The notes beneath the pieces are model-generated. The model made no database searches. It saw only the letters and a program-made list of their open reading frames with translations, and was not told the DNA's origin. A stretch of 64,000 bases of DNA from Vespula vulgaris (Eukaryota; Arthropoda; Insecta; Hymenoptera; Vespidae): positions 1,168,274 to 1,232,273 of the forward strand of contig NC_066593.1 in NCBI RefSeq assembly GCF_905475345.1. The letters run 5' to 3'. Positions 1 through 13,993 of the stretch are shown here, in pieces. Position numbers and translations under genes: made by a program. Within the stretch, counting starts at the first letter, position 1. Every line of letters starts with the position of its first letter.

Positions 1-44
1 TTCATATTTTTGATATTCTCTTTCCCCTTCTCTTTACCTCCCTT

Positions 45-81
<37 letters not shown>

Positions 82-586
82 ATCTATCTACTCTATCATA
101 TAACCTTTCATTTACATTTTCCAAAAGAAAATATCTGTCTGATGATGATCGTTATACCTTTACATAAAAATTCGACATGATCAAAGTTACGTTGAACATA
201 TAAAAAAGAATAAAGAAATAATAATTGAAAAGTTATCAGAGAAAAAAATTGAAAAGAAAAAGAAAAAAGAAAAAAGAAAGAAAAAAGAAAAGAAAAGAAA
301 ATTGATCGGAAACGTTTTTAAACATTCGGACATATATATCGATAATAGGAAACGAAAGTCACATAGCTATAGATAACGTTATATTGAAACCCATAAATCT
401 GCTTTTGTAACGAGTTACGACGAACGACAAGTGTATTTATATACATATTCATACACACACACACACACAGACATCATTCCGCTATTTTATTACTCGTGGT
501 TTATAATACATTTCTATCTTTCATGAATACTGAATCGTCCATATGCATGCATACAGTAGGTAGCATATACCAACATGTCGGTCAGA

Positions 587-660
587 CGTCGTCGTCGTCG
601 TCGTCGTCGTCGTCCTCGTCGTCCTCGTCGTCCTCGTCGTCGTCATCATAGTCGTTGTCG
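587..660. repeat. (GTC)n trinucleotide microsatellite
   Basis: About 74 bases of GTC units interrupted by CTC and ATC variants. It matches in sense the (GTC)n that reads on the minus strand at 13818-14032. Confidence 0.9.
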
Positions 661-1006
661 TTCAACGAAACGAGACACAAAAGCCAGGGGACAGACATAA
701 AACGTTGGACGGTGTAATAGAAGATCGTTTCTCTGCTTTAAATGTTAACTATATATACACAGAAAGAAAGAGAGAGAATGAAAGAGAAAGGAAGAGAGAG
801 AAAGAGAGAGGGAGAAATGGAGGGAGACAGCAATATGTACATCAGCAATGTGTTTACTCGGTGGCTGGATAGCTCATAAATACGCAAGCAATATTTTTGT
901 ATTCGCCATAGACGCCGCCGCCGTCACCACTATCCACCACCATCGCCACCACCATCGACGAATTCGCTTTAAATTGCTAAAGCGTTAGACCGATCGACCG
1001 ACAGAA

Positions 1007-1085
1007 AGAACGAACGAACGAACGAACGAGATATCGATCGATAGTTCGATTCGATTCGATTCGATTCGATTCAATTCGATTCGAG
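1007..1085. repeat. (GAAC)n tetranucleotide followed by (GATTC)n pentanucleotide
   Basis: GAAC units at 1007-1029 are followed 15 bases later by eight GATTC-type units at 1045-1085, one of them carrying a single C-to-A change. Confidence 0.9.
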
Positions 1086-1143
1086 CTTTTGAGCCAAAAG
1101 CCATTTTGCATTGAACCGTCAAATAAATATCTTCTCTGACTTT

Positions 1144-1146
<3 letters not shown>

Positions 1147-1212
<66 letters not shown>

Positions 1213-1230
1213 CTCGCTCTCTCTCTCTCT
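1147..1230. repeat. (CT)n microsatellite, 84 bases
   Basis: Nearly pure CT dinucleotides with two G interruptions near 1210-1216. A shorter (CT)n lies at 50-79. Confidence 0.95.
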
Positions 1231-1429
1231 TTTTCGTAGAGATATCTTCAAGTTATTTTTTTTTCTTTCTTCTCCACACGTCTCTTTATATACTTACACA
1301 TAGATATGTACAGGTAGGTACTTACGTATTTCGAGATCTCTCTTCAAACGTCAACCCTTTTTCTTTCTACATTTATGTTTGTTAAACAGTTTGAAATGTC
1401 TATCTTAAACAAAATGATAGAGAAAGAGG

Positions 1430-1433
<4 letters not shown>

Positions 1434-1475
<42 letters not shown>
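1434..1475. repeat. (GA)n microsatellite
   Basis: Forty-two bases of pure GA. It is opposite in orientation to the CT tract 200 bases earlier. Confidence 0.95.
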
Positions 1476-1479
<4 letters not shown>

Positions 1480-1857
1480 CTTGTTCGACGTAGAATTAAC
1501 AAGCAGGATAAAAGAAACTTCATTAGATCTTACGTCAGAAGATAATTACCTTCAAAGTGCATGTATGTATCTATACACACACACACACATGAGAAATCAT
1601 GCGAATATTCCGTCTTTTTCCATAGATCAAAGAGCTTTCGACGTTCATGTAAGTAATAAAGACAAAGAGAGAACGACTCGAAAGGAAATGCGCGTTCGGC
1701 TTGCATTTGCAGGGAATGAAGGGTGAGCAGGAAAGGGTTAGTGGAGGAGACGAAGAGGGGAATACGGAGGGAGAATGAGGGGGAAGGCACTGTAATAATG
1801 TTCCTCATGACATTTTCCGGTCGCCGGAAGATGGGGGTTTCATGCACGCACTTCTTG

Positions 1858-1985
1858 TTCCTTCGTTCCTTCGTTCGTTTGTTCGTTCGTTTATTCGTTC
1901 GTTCGTTCGTTCGTTCGTTCGTTCGTTCGTTCGTTGGTTCGTTCGTTCGTTCGTTCGTTGGTTCGTTCGTTGGTTCGTTGGTTCG
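1858..1985. repeat. (GTTC)n tetranucleotide array, about 128 bases
   Basis: Tandem GTTC units with sporadic TCCT, TTTG, TTTA and TTGG variants. Related GAAC (1007-1029) and CGTT (50550-50583) arrays occur elsewhere in the window. Confidence 0.95.
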
Positions 1986-2425
1986 CGCTCGTGTGACTCA
2001 CGAAGGCGTGAGGGTCGTCGAACCCCTTTTATTTCTCCTGTGAATCGTGTACAACAACTGGAAACAGAGGAAGTAGAGGTAAAATCAACCTTGAAAGTAG
2101 ACACGTTAAAAAGAGAAAGATGATATTAATGATCGTGATGATAACGATAGCAGAATAGTATTTTTTTCTTTCTCTTAGTTACATTCGTGATCGATAATGA
2201 TACACTTCATTATTTTTTTCTATTATCACCTTTGTATGTATCCTCTGTGGAAATTTTTCTTTTCATTTTTCATCGTACGAAAAAAAAAATATCCTCGATT
2301 GTAAGGAAGTAAAAAAAGAAAATGAAAAAGAACAAAAAATTTTTTTAATTCATTTCCTCCAAAGAAAAAAGAGATCTTGCCCTGTCTTGAAGCTGTTTTA
2401 AGATGTACATAGACATATATTTTCA

Positions 2426-2428
<3 letters not shown>

Positions 2429-2475
<47 letters not shown>
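2429..2475. repeat. (TA)n microsatellite
   Basis: About 47 bases of alternating TA. Similar tracts lie at 9838-9879 and 13461-13496. Confidence 0.95.
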
Positions 2476-2479
<4 letters not shown>

Positions 2480-3226
2480 CTTCTTCGTGTATTTAATTAA
2501 GAATCGACGGGAAGTCGCTGTGACTCGAGTCTTAAAACTTCAAGCTGCCTTTTCTGGCTGATTTTTAATTAAACAAAATTTAATTAAAACGCTAGCACCA
2601 ACCGGCCACCAAGTACAATCGGCAAAGATTCGAAAGAAAATATTCAAGAAGCGTACCAGCGTAAATGCGAGAAGTAAGTTTGAGAATTGGAACGAGTTAC
2701 ATATATACATATACATGTATATACATACATAAATACATATATATGCACACATACATATATATATATATATACATATCTCTATTTCCCTCTTTTGCGGTTG
2801 AACTCAGAAACGTAGAAAGAAACGGCCGAAGGGACAAAGTTAAATGGTTTTGTCGATACTATCTTTACGTGTTATTGGCACATTTTTGTATGCGCCGCCA
2901 CCGTGGCAGATGTAGTCTCGACTTCTCCCCTGCATACGAAAAGTTAAGGTCTCTCTCTCTCTTTCTCTCTCTCCTTTCTCTTTCTTCCCCTTCTTTTTTT
3001 CTCCCTTCTTTTTCTTCAAGATAAAATATATCCCCCCTTTTTTCTCTTTTCTTTCTTTCTCATGAAAAAGGAAGGCTCCTTCGTCGCGTCAAAAAAGATT
3101 GCCGTTCCTTGTTAATCGCTGAATAAATTTTCCCGACTTTACAAGATATTGTAGTTAACTTTGATATTTTAAATGTATTCAAGGTATTAAAGAAATAGTA
3201 TTAAAACGTCAACCTTGTACGCTGAT

Positions 3227-3264
<38 letters not shown>

Positions 3265-4220
3265 AGAATCTTTCCTCGAAGAAAAAAATTACTTACCATC
3301 CCTTGAAAATAGTTTTCTACTTATTATAAACCATAATACAATTTTACCAGTCGGTTTTCTATTCAATATTCCAACTCGTATCTACCTATATTTCCTATGA
3401 TCAAATTTTCCTATAGACGTTTCGAGCAATATCATTTAGCAATCTAATTTCGCGGTAACCCTGTTGAATTTTCAACCAAAGTATTAATACGTTTAATTAA
3501 CCGTACAACGAAAAGCCAATATCCAACAAGCGCGGTTCTATCGTTAAAATAAGTTTGGTCCGATAATTAGGTAAATCAAATAAAAGCTACTTATTGCCAG
3601 ATAAATGCATATCGATACGATTTACATTCGACGAGATCGGCGACCGGAAAGAAAAGTCTCTAAGTATTTAGATTCGAGCCAATTAGATCGAATTTCTGAT
3701 GAACGAGATAAAAATAAATGGTAGAAGAAAAAATTAAATCTTCCCCCTCGACATTCGTCTTTCTTTTCTTTTTATTCCCATTGTTTGAAGATACCTATTA
3801 CCGTTTCAGAAATGAAATCACTTTATTACCACCGGATAAAGATACGTCCACCATTCGACATGATTAATTGCTAACTAATTACTCCGAGACTTTCGCATTC
3901 CCAAGATACACCCTCGGGACGAAGCACCGTTTCCTTCTTATCCTCTTTTCTAACAGTTGTCAGAAAGTTCGTTTAAAGCTCAAAGAAGTGGAAACTTCCA
4001 AGGAGAGAAATCTTTCCGATGACATTCGAATTACCGAAGCGACGGACAGATCAACGTTCCCATCGATTATATCCAAAGATTCTTCCGAACCCCTGTCTCT
4101 GTCCATTCTCGGATCTCTCTATTCTCAGAATACTACGGAATCTTAAACTTTTTAGATTACGTCAGGATGGAAACACATCGATGAACTGATATTTTATATT
4201 AATCCACTTTCACCGATAAC

Positions 4221-4253
4221 ATAATAATAATAATGATAATAACAACAACAATC

Positions 4254-4298
<45 letters not shown>

Positions 4299-4350
4299 TA
4301 TAATAATAGTAATGATGATGGTGATGATGATGATGATGATGATGATGATA
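4221..4350. repeat. Compound (AAT)n and (GAT)n trinucleotide array
   Basis: AAT units to about 4305 pass into a TGA/GAT array at about 4311-4350. Read in other frames it gives poly-Tyr, poly-His or poly-Ile and is not coding. Confidence 0.9.
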
Positions 4351-6657
4351 ACAATATCCTCGAAAGATACGAAAAATATATGGGAGAAAAGTAATGCCAG
4401 CTTGATTAACTTGACGATCGCGTATTCCATAGAGCTTAATAAAGGAAATTAAATTACCGCGATTGTTGGAATATGTATATGAAGTAGAAAGGAAAAGAGA
4501 GACAGATAGATAGATAGATACATAGAGAAAGAGAGAGAGAGAGAGTGAGAGATGTTTAACGAATGGTTTTGTATGCAAAATTTGCCTCTATGCAAGAGCT
4601 TCGACAGTAACATAATTTTATCATATTTACTCAACAATCGTATATAAATGTATACGTATATATACCTCTGTATATACGTGTATATATATGTACTATATGC
4701 ACGTACATATATAAATACATGTACACATATAATATATCGTCATAACATATGTACCTTTAGATTTATTATTCAGAATGCATTTAATGTCCGTATTTACTCG
4801 TGGCAATTCACTACGCTATTGACTTTGAAATATTAAAAATATGTCGCTCATGAGTTTTCGTACATACTTCACCTTTCGTATCATATTTATTTCATTTAAG
4901 TTATTTTTGACTGATTTTTATTTTCCCTCATATTTATATTCCACATATTCTCGATTATAAATAATGAATAATTACAATTAAGTTACGAGTAATATAGCTT
5001 CAATAAAACATTGATCACGCATCAACGTCGATTTGATATGTCTTCCGAATAGGAGGAAACCGTGCCTATAATCTGAAATAATATTCGGCGAAAACAAACG
5101 ATAATAAAGCGATCAGCGAATTTTGGTTAATTTGCGGTATGTTTCGCGGCAAAGAGGAAAATCCAACGGAATGGCAAATAAATCGTGGGAAATCCGGACA
5201 TTAATGTGACGTTGTATAATTCGAGAGCATCGAATTTCCGTCAGAATCGTTTTGGAGTTCTCTCACACTCTTTCCTATGTACATATATATATATATATAT
5301 ATACATACATATATATAGGTATTTCATATACACATGTATATATAGATATTTCATATTTTTATAAAAACTATACAAATAATATATGCATACTTAATGAGAA
5401 AAAAATCATTCGTTAACTATAGTATACAGGATAACACAAACACACATACACATCAAAGAGACAGGTATCAAGCAAAATGTCATATATAGATGTCGAGTAG
5501 TAACCGTTACATCGTCGTGAACGTTAATAATACTAGCTTGCGTAATAATTAGAAAGCGAATCGACTTATGGTGACTCATTTTCACGCGTGTTCCATTCGA
5601 TCTCGTTACAAATATTACGATACTAGGGTGTCATTTCATCCGGTCGGTCTTTTTCCTTTTTTCGTTTTTCCCCTTTTCTCTTTCTAATCCCGTTTCTTTG
5701 TTTCAAAAGCGAGAAAATGTGTATAAAAGCCGTCCCCAAGTAGAACATTCGTTCGAGTTTTATGTTTGAAGTATTCGCGCTTTGACTGTTGCTACCAAAG
5801 TCAAAAGATAGAGAGAAATAATTTTCAAAGCGTACGTCATGAATCGAGAAAATCGAGATCCGAAACATTCTGCCCGAAGCAGAACTCGAGAATGCAACGA
5901 GTCAAAATCTAGCTTTCGTTTTAAACGAAGAAGACGAGTCGAATTGACTATTAAACGTAACATACTCTCGAAGCATTCTCTTTGTGTTAACAACGCGCAA
6001 AGGATGCTTAACGGGAACAAAGGAAAATTTCGATACGAAATGCTTAATGAAATTTCATTTGCTCTTGATAGTTTCGTTTTAACCGTGTATAATTAATTAT
6101 TCGCTGGAATCAAGTCTTGAAATCAGGCTGCTATGGAAATCACGTACGTATATTCGAATGAAGTACGTATCTCGTTGGTACTTTTTTTTTTTCTCTTTAC
6201 TTCTTTCGATTTTTTGTCTCATTTTTTCTCCACGTTATTTCCTCTTTCGACCCTTTCTCATTCTATTTTATTTTATCTTTTCTTTTTTCCCCCTTTTTTT
6301 TCTTATTTTATTTTTTTTTCCTTCCTCGAAGCTTACGACTCTACTCGAAAATAACAGTACCTCCTAACAACGTACGTTTCCATTAACGATGATGAATCAA
6401 TGATACTTTCGCATCGAAGATTACATTACGGCAGTCTCTCGATTCAACCTAACTAGAATTTACTCGCGTAGTTCGGCCGACGTATTTATATTAATCGGCT
6501 TAGCAAAGTTTCGTTCTCGACATTATCCTGCTTTACCTACGCTGATTAAGATTAACTGCGTTCACATGCGAAGGAGGATCGTTTTACGGGAAGAATTCAT
6601 TTACAAAAGCTCTTTGCCGTATTTCATCCATTAATCGCTTTTTCATCGCCGTCCGAA

Positions 6658-6659
<2 letters not shown>

Positions 6660-6709
<50 letters not shown>
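6660..6709. repeat. (CT)n microsatellite
   Basis: Fifty bases of CT dinucleotide. Confidence 0.95.
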
Positions 6710-6710
<1 letters not shown>

Positions 6711-7075
6711 TCTCTTTTCCTCTCTTCCGTTCGAGGGAAAATAATAATCGCTAAAACGCCTAACACGTGCTACATAGAACGTCAATCGCTCCTATTTGCA
6801 TTTTCCTTTTCTTCTCTCTCTCTTTCTCCTTCTCTCTACACAAAAAAAACAAAAATAAATAAGATGACTTTGCTGTTAACGTCTAATTTACCGTTGCAAA
6901 CCAACAGTAAAGTTTTCAAACGAAACCAAAAAGAAAACGCGGATTGCTTAACGCCATTCGGCACTTTTATATTACCTCCTTCTATTTCATTTCGTCTCAT
7001 AGAAAATATGTTTTATAAAAAACAAAAACCAAAACAAAAAAAAATCCAATTAAAATATCTTCGTAGTCCGACGAT

Positions 7076-7110
7076 GGAAGGAGGAGGAGGAGGAGGAGGA
7101 GGAGGAGGAG
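7076..7110. repeat. (GGA)n trinucleotide array
   Basis: About 11 GGA units, followed by a less regular G/A-rich run to about 7136. Confidence 0.9.
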
Positions 7111-7706
7111 AAGGAGAGGGGAGGGGAGAGGAGAGGTGCAAGATTCTTTTCGTCCATTCGATATAAAGCATTTTTCACGGGCCGATACGAACAAGTTCAT
7201 TTTATACGGGAGATTTCTTCGAGAATTCGAGCTTCGAATTCACATTTTTCTCAATGGCGAAAAAAAAAAAGAAAGAATTTCGTCGACGGAGCAAAGGAAA
7301 GGCCGTCGAAAAGCTAACGTATTCGAAACGGTGAAGAGAGAGAAGCGAGTCGGATACGGGGGCGGATGAGGGAAGGGAAACGTGAAATGCATTGAAACGG
7401 AAGGTTCGGTGGTCCACGCGTTTTGTCAGAATTGCGAACATCAAAGAACGGAAAGTACGGTCCACGTCGTGTGTTCGTCGAGTCACTATCAAGAGATACT
7501 ATAAGGTATGAGAGAAAAAGATGGAGAAAAGAGAGAGAAAGAGAGAGAGGAAAAACGAGGATACCAAAGCGATTCTCAAGGGTCGTGAGGGAAAACTTAC
7601 TTCAAAAGTAGCCTCGAATGCAAAACGACTCGTCCCAACATGATATTAATATTAAGCTCTTGACGGTTCTAGGAAGTTGTAAAACGAAAGGAAAAGAAGA
7701 TGAGAA

Positions 7707-7774
7707 AAGGAGAGAGGGATAGATAGATATAGATATAGATATAGATATAGATATAGATATAGATAGAGATAGAA

Positions 7775-7850
<76 letters not shown>
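7707..7850. repeat. Compound (AGATAT)n hexanucleotide and (GA)n
   Basis: GATA units lead into AGATAT hexamers (about 7719-7765) and then a GA tract to about 7850. Confidence 0.95.
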
Positions 7851-7852
<2 letters not shown>

Positions 7853-8077
7853 GGGAGGAGATAGGAAGACGCTGTACCCGCACCATTTGTCCTTGTTCTA
7901 CAAAGCTCGAACGTATATCTAAAAGATACCTCCTGCATTTCGTGCTTCGAATGCGAATACGAATTATCTGCTGCAAGAAAGGAAAGGAGAGGAAGAGAAG
8001 CATTACGGTTCGGTTCGTGAGATTACCTTCCTCTTCTTCTATTTTTTTTTCTTTTTCTTTTTTATTCTTACTTCTCT

Positions 8078-8084
<7 letters not shown>

Positions 8085-8152
<68 letters not shown>
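8085..8152. repeat. (CT)n microsatellite
   Basis: About 68 bases of CT after a T-rich lead. It lies 235 bases from a GA tract of opposite orientation. Confidence 0.95.
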
Positions 8153-8158
<6 letters not shown>

Positions 8159-9488
8159 TCGAACCTCGGAAAATGTCTTTTTAAGGGTTACTCAACATGA
8201 TAAATTTTCGAGTGAAAAGTTCGTCCTTCTTTTTTATTCTCGTGAGAAACGTCCCTTTTTTCCTCCTTTGACCTTCGAAGATTATTCTTTCTCTCTCTTT
8301 CTTTTCTCCCTTTGGCACTTGTTTATCGTAAATTATTCACACGTTTTTTACTTTTAACCTTGAACCGTCTCGTAAAATTCCATTCTCGACTGAAGCTCCC
8401 AAACAAATACGATGGTAATATATACATAGCTGTAAATCAATGAAAGTTCGATGAAATAAAAATTTCAATGAGATAGGATTACTATTGACGAACAATTCGT
8501 TGATCTTCTTTTTCAACGTTGTATGTAAGTACATATATACACACACACGTAGTATCTATGAATCGTGACGTTAAGAAAGAGTAGAGATGACGAGGATCTT
8601 ACTTTTATCCTTTGCAAAGCACTTGCAATTTCAAAGAGGGGGATACTTTAAAAAAGAAAAAGATAAAGAAAGAGAAAGAAAAATAGAGAAAAATAAAGAG
8701 GAGTAGGAGGGAGAAAAAATATATAGAAGGAACGTGAATCGTCCTTATTTCGCTTGAAAATCCTATCCCGTTAGGACGACGACGAGGACGACGAGGACGA
8801 CAGCTGCCTTGAAGCGTTTAATCCTTTTTCACAGTGAAACATTTAATTAACGCAAAGGTTGATCGTTTAAAAGCTATGCGTATGCTTTTTCGTTAAACCG
8901 AATTAAAAAGTTCCGATTATTTTCTTGGATTTACGCGTTTCGATATTTTCTTGAATCTACCTATCGATAAAGTACGAGTTCGATTCGTAAATATTATTCT
9001 TCGTAAGAAGGAAACGATGTAAAGTTGTTGCAAGAAAGATGACTCACAGATAAAAAGTGAAAGAGAAAAAGAGAGAGAGAGAGAGAAATAGAAAAAAAAA
9101 AGAGAGAGTGAGTGGAAGGAGGAGAGGAAGAAAGAAAGAAAGAAAGAAAGATGGAGAAAATCGAAGAGCATCAGCAGCGCAGCACCGGTGGCCGCTTGAC
9201 TTGCTCGAAAACCGGTTTTACAGACGACTTTTGTAATGATATACCTCAAACAGAGTTTCGTCGTCAGGATGCTTGCTGGTTGAAAGTTTCGAGAGGAACT
9301 CTGATAATAGACACGTTACATACAAACTTACAAACATCGTATTATCGATCATGAACTACCCTTTTGTTTTCTTTTATATCGAAATATCTTTGGAGACGAA
9401 GATATATATATATGTACGTATGTATATATTGTACATATATATGTAAATATGTATATATTTATGTATATGTATATTAGGCAATTTTCAA

Positions 9489-9524
<36 letters not shown>

Positions 9525-9834
9525 CGTGCACGCACGAGTGCACGTGAGATGCGTGCGCGTCAGCGCGTACCAAGAGGGTGGCGTTTACGTGTGTTTATGT
9601 ATACGTGTGTTTGGTGTACGTGTGAAGAGAGAAAGAGAAAGAAAGAGAATATGCAAGGAAAGAAAAAGGAAGAAAAGAAAGGAACGTTCGTCGACGGCAA
9701 AGCGCCACGATACTAGCAAGGTCGATCCTCTCACACTTTACGTACACACGTACACACACTTACCGAACAGAGTCAGTCTTTTTATGTTTTCAAAGTCGGT
9801 GATATTTCTGAATTTTCTAGTCTTTTTCTCCGTC

Positions 9835-9883
<49 letters not shown>

Positions 9884-11689
9884 TACAGAAATATACAGAA
9901 GTATTTGATACGTTGACGAAACTCTTGGAAACATTTTGTTATTTCCGTAAATCTGTCAGGGCGATCGTAAGAGACGTATACTTACTCTATCGAAGAAAAT
10001 GAAACAACGAATGCGAAGGAAAATGTTGGTAGATGTACGAGAGAAAAGAAATTTCGTATTTTGCGTCTCGGCAAAGGACGTGGCAAAGTCGAGAACGACG
10101 ACGACTGGAGTTCGTTCGCCTCGTCAGACTACGCGACGCGAAGGACGAGATCCGGTTGTCCTTTTTCAAGGATCAAAACCCGGTTCTACCGGATCGAGGA
10201 AGAACAAGCGTAACGACGAGTAAGTGGAAGAAGACTTCTGACTACTACTATTACTACTACTACTACTACTACTATTTATTACTTAGTATTACAAACTACT
10301 ACTACTATTACTAATATTATTACTCGAACTCATTAGGATAAATTTTCAACGAATTCTCAATGACTCACAGTTTACGTGTTTCGTCGAAACGTAGATATCT
10401 GTTTATTAGTTTGTTCTTTTTATTTATTTTTCTTTTTTTCTTTCCTTTCTTTTACCCGCTCGACTAATTACAAATCCTCACGTAGCACTATTATGACCAA
10501 GAGAATGATCGATAAAGATCTATAAAATAAGCGATGTGGGAAAATAAGTATGTACTTACGTACTTAACGATCCTTATTACGAAAGTGTTAATTATGTCTC
10601 TTTTCCCGTCTAACGACGAGAACTTTACAAGGTCATACTTTTAATCACGTATGTATATAAATGTGTTTCTTCACGTCGCATATAAATCTTTTCAAAGTCT
10701 TATTAAGGAGGAATAGATATTCGCACGCGATTATCCTCCCGTTGTATAGAATCTATGAAACGTAGGTCGTATGAAACGTATGACGATGCAACCGAGGAAA
10801 ATTAATATAAACATCGAAATATGCTGCTAATAATCAGGTGATATTAAACAAAGGAGAATAATAAATAAATAAATAAAAGCTCTCTACACAAAATCGTCTA
10901 TAAAAGGCATTAATTACGGATTTAAATAAATTCATGGAAAACATTGCATTATCCATAATTTTGGAAATTTGATTTCGTATTATCGTCATGAAATTCGTTA
11001 TTAAATCGGCGGATTAATAATGTCGACATTTGCAATATTTCCTATCTAAAAAAAAAGCCATGCAATATGATACATTATTTCGAAATAATAATATATTATT
11101 AGATGTTATTAATTTGATCATTAAATAATGTTAACATTTTTATTTAAAAAAGAAAAAAAAAACTAGTATCGTTTAAATATAAATTCCTACAAATTCCTTC
11201 ATGATTATTTACTAATCCAATAATTCATATATCTGTAAAGTTCTCACAATTTCAATTTTAATAGTATTTATAGATGGCTTTTTTATTGCGATCAACTGAT
11301 TCATAATATATATATATATATATACACACCTATATATAATTTCTACGTTATACGATCTTGTCGTAGACTTGTAAAGAAAACTGAATTATAGAATTCAAAA
11401 AAAAAAAAAAGAAAGAAAAAAAGGAAAAAAAAATAGAAAACCCAGAATTAATTTTCGATAACTCTAATCGACATCCTTAAAAGATAAAGTCAAAAGAAAG
11501 ATACTAAAGCTCTAGTGGCTTCCTTTTCCCCCGTTAAGTATTTGAGAACGAACGTGACGGAAGAGTGGTGGTTCAAATCGAAACGAAACTCGTTAAAGTC
11601 CGATCGATTTTCGCTAAACGGCATCAACGGAGAGAATCAAGAAAGAAAGAACAAAAAAACTGTTCGGTAGGTATATGTTCGAAAAGGCG

Positions 11690-11736
11690 AACGATGCGAT
11701 GCGATGCGATACGATGCGACGCGATGCGACGCGACG
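11690..11736. repeat. (GATGC)n/(GACGC)n pentanucleotide array
   Basis: Nine five-base units, the later ones shifting from GATGC to GACGC. It is unusually GC-rich for the surroundings. Confidence 0.9.
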
Positions 11737-11988
11737 TTTCTCTCGCGTTCGTCGTGTATATATACTATATACATAGAGTTGGTGGTTCACGAGTCGCGAA
11801 CTTCGTTTAATTCCCCGTATTTACAATGGGATGCGTCCGGCGTGTATATACGCGCGTCGTTCTACGCGATATACAGACCGTGACGCACACGTATGCCCCG
11901 CTTCTCGCAATTGGAACACTTGACGATGCATACGAGCTGCATTGCGGCTCGTTCCCGGTCTTTCTCCCACCATTCCCCCCTCCTACCA

Positions 11989-12019
<31 letters not shown>

Positions 12020-12799
12020 ATATGTATGTGTGTATGTGTTTATATATATACATCTATATATCTACTTCTATCTCTTTCTTCTTCTCCATCGAAACACTCG
12101 GCGACCTTTTTTGAATTTACAAAACGACCAATCGATGCATAAATACATACATACGTACGTACATACATAAATTGATACACAAGCGTACAGTATATAAAAG
12201 TGTATATATAATCGTACTAAAAGTTAAATTTCCTCGATATAAACCGTGAAGATGTCTCCTTCGAAGAGAATCTCATTCGGAGACGCGACTTCGTTCATTT
12301 CGATTTTCTCTTACGTAAAATACGTCGTCGTTTCTACATTTTTACATTTTATATATACGCATACGTTCAAATTATATACATCTAAAATATCTTTCATCGT
12401 TCCTCGCAAATTAATTATCCTTCCTTTTTCTAAACGTGTTTACTTAAATACCTACTCACTTACGTGGGATGTAACCACTACGCTCTTCTCCGATACAATA
12501 GATGTACGAATATGATATAACAGCGTAGAAAAAAATTCTTGAGCTTTTTTCTTTCTTTCTTCTTTCGCGTTACCAAAATGGCGTCTTACAATTAAAGTCT
12601 TACAATTATGCTGCTATCAAAACGGGTGCGAAGAAAATTCGGCCGAACTATAAACTCGATTCATTTTATCGCTTGTTATCCAAGAATAGAATTAATGGTA
12701 AACTGGATTTGCTTGGTAAAGGGTAAACGTAGAAATTCGATGAGGAAATCAAATGATTTTCGGAATATTTCCAAAGTTGGAGAAAGAAAGGGAGTAAAG

Positions 12800-12880
12800 A
12801 AGGAAGGAAGAAATAAAGGAAGGAAGGAAGGAAGAAAGGAAGGAAGAAATAAAGGAAGGAAGGAAGGAAGGAAGGAAGGG
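12800..12880. repeat. (GGAA)n tetranucleotide array
   Basis: GGAA/AGGA units with two AAATAAA interruptions, all purine on the plus strand apart from the interruptions. Confidence 0.9.
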
Positions 12881-13100
12881 ATTACGGTTTGAAGGTTATA
12901 AGAGTAAAATACAGTAGAGAGAAGGCCGAACAAAGGAAGAGAGACTTCTTCGTATATTACGTTGAAAGCCGGTGAACGCACTGACGATGGCGGGCTGCGG
13001 GCAGAGATGGGTGGTTGAGGGGGGATAGGGGACTTGAACGAGACTGACAATTCTCTTTCTTTCTCTTTCTCTTTCTCTTTCTCTTTCTCTCTATCTCTGT

Positions 13101-13140
<40 letters not shown>

Positions 13141-13456
13141 TTTTCTCCATGGTAACGCGACGTTTAACGACAAGGTTCAGCAAGAAACAGGACGAAACAA
13201 GTTTACTCGCGTTTACTCTTTAACCGTTACAAACTCTATATACTACACTACTACTATTACTGTTGCTGCTGCTGCTGTTGCTGCTACATACATACTTCAA
13301 CTTCGAAGAAGTAAAACTTCGCGTCTCGTAGAGTATTGGTCGATCAAAATGTTCTTTATATTATAAGATCGAGGTTTGATAATGTTAACGAACGATCGTT
13401 GAGAGTTTAAAAAAAAGATATTCTACGTCGTTTCTTAAACGTTCCTTTTATCCGAT

Positions 13457-13502
<46 letters not shown>

Positions 13503-13571
13503 TATAAAAATATAAACGGAAAGAAAAAGAAAAGAAGAAAAGTAAAGAAATATATATATAATATTACATAC

Positions 13572-13661
13572 CCAAAACATGACGTTAAATCCAAAGATGA
13601 CGTACTTGAGGCAACAGCTCACTTCACTGGTATCCCTTCTGTACTTCCGCACGGCGGGCAT
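13572..13661 (-). CDS. Tetraspanin, TspanC8-like: first coding exon only (partial)
   Basis: This exon encodes 30 residues: a short basic cytosolic N-terminus (MPAVRKYRRDTSEVS), then a Cys-Cys pair and the start of the first membrane helix (CCLKYVIFGFNVMFW). The CCLKY..FGFN..FW pattern is the usual opening of tetraspanins. The YRRD/S-E-[VI]-S-CCLKY form resembles the insect Tsp26A/Tsp3A/Tsp86D (TspanC8) group, whose members help traffic ADAM10/Kuzbanian at membranes. The exon ends in phase 0 at a GTATGT donor (13571 downward). I chose the ATG at 13661 because the tetraspanin homology begins there. An in-frame ATG lies 20 codons upstream at 13721 but adds no tetraspanin-like sequence. The remaining helices and the CCG-containing large loop were not found at lower coordinates, so intron 1 is probably longer than 13.5 kb. 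The family call is good; the subgroup is tentative. Confidence 0.82.
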
Positions 13662-13922
13662 GGTTGAGAGACATTTATCTACCTCTCGTGTTAACTCCAC
13701 GCATTCGTGCACGACACACACCGGATATACAGGGGGCCCACTACTAATATATTAGCAACACACAATAGGAGGGATTAGGAACGGCGGCGCCTAGGTAGGC
13801 ACTGCCGATCTCTCACGAAAACGACGACAATGATGACAACGACGACAATGACGATGATGACGATGATGACGATGACGGCGGTGGCGACGATGACAACAAC
13901 GACGACGACCACGACGACGACC

Positions 13923-13953
<31 letters not shown>

Positions 13954-13954
13954 G

Positions 13955-13993
<39 letters not shown>

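Larger units (their letters stand above)
1..13571 (-). other. Tetraspanin intron 1, microsatellite-rich, no exon seen
   Basis: No further tetraspanin exon or other gene could be recognised on either strand here. The region holds many simple repeats: (CT)n at 50-79, 1147-1230, 3230-3262, 6660-6709 and 8085-8152; (GA)n at 1434-1475 and 7780-7850; (TA)n at 2429-2475, 9838-9879 and 13461-13496; plus tri-, tetra- and pentanucleotide arrays listed separately. Calmer, repeat-poor stretches lie at about 3290-4200, 4840-5620 and 10320-11560. They are AT-rich and show no convincing coding. The assignment to this intron is inferred from the donor at 13571 and the absence of later exons. Confidence 0.5.

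Noticed and set aside
985..1251. Open frame giving a long Arg-Glu repeat
   Set aside because: It is the translation of the (CT)n tract on the opposite strand. The same artefact recurs at every GA/CT tract (for example 46592-46927, 56930-57145, 63216-63434).
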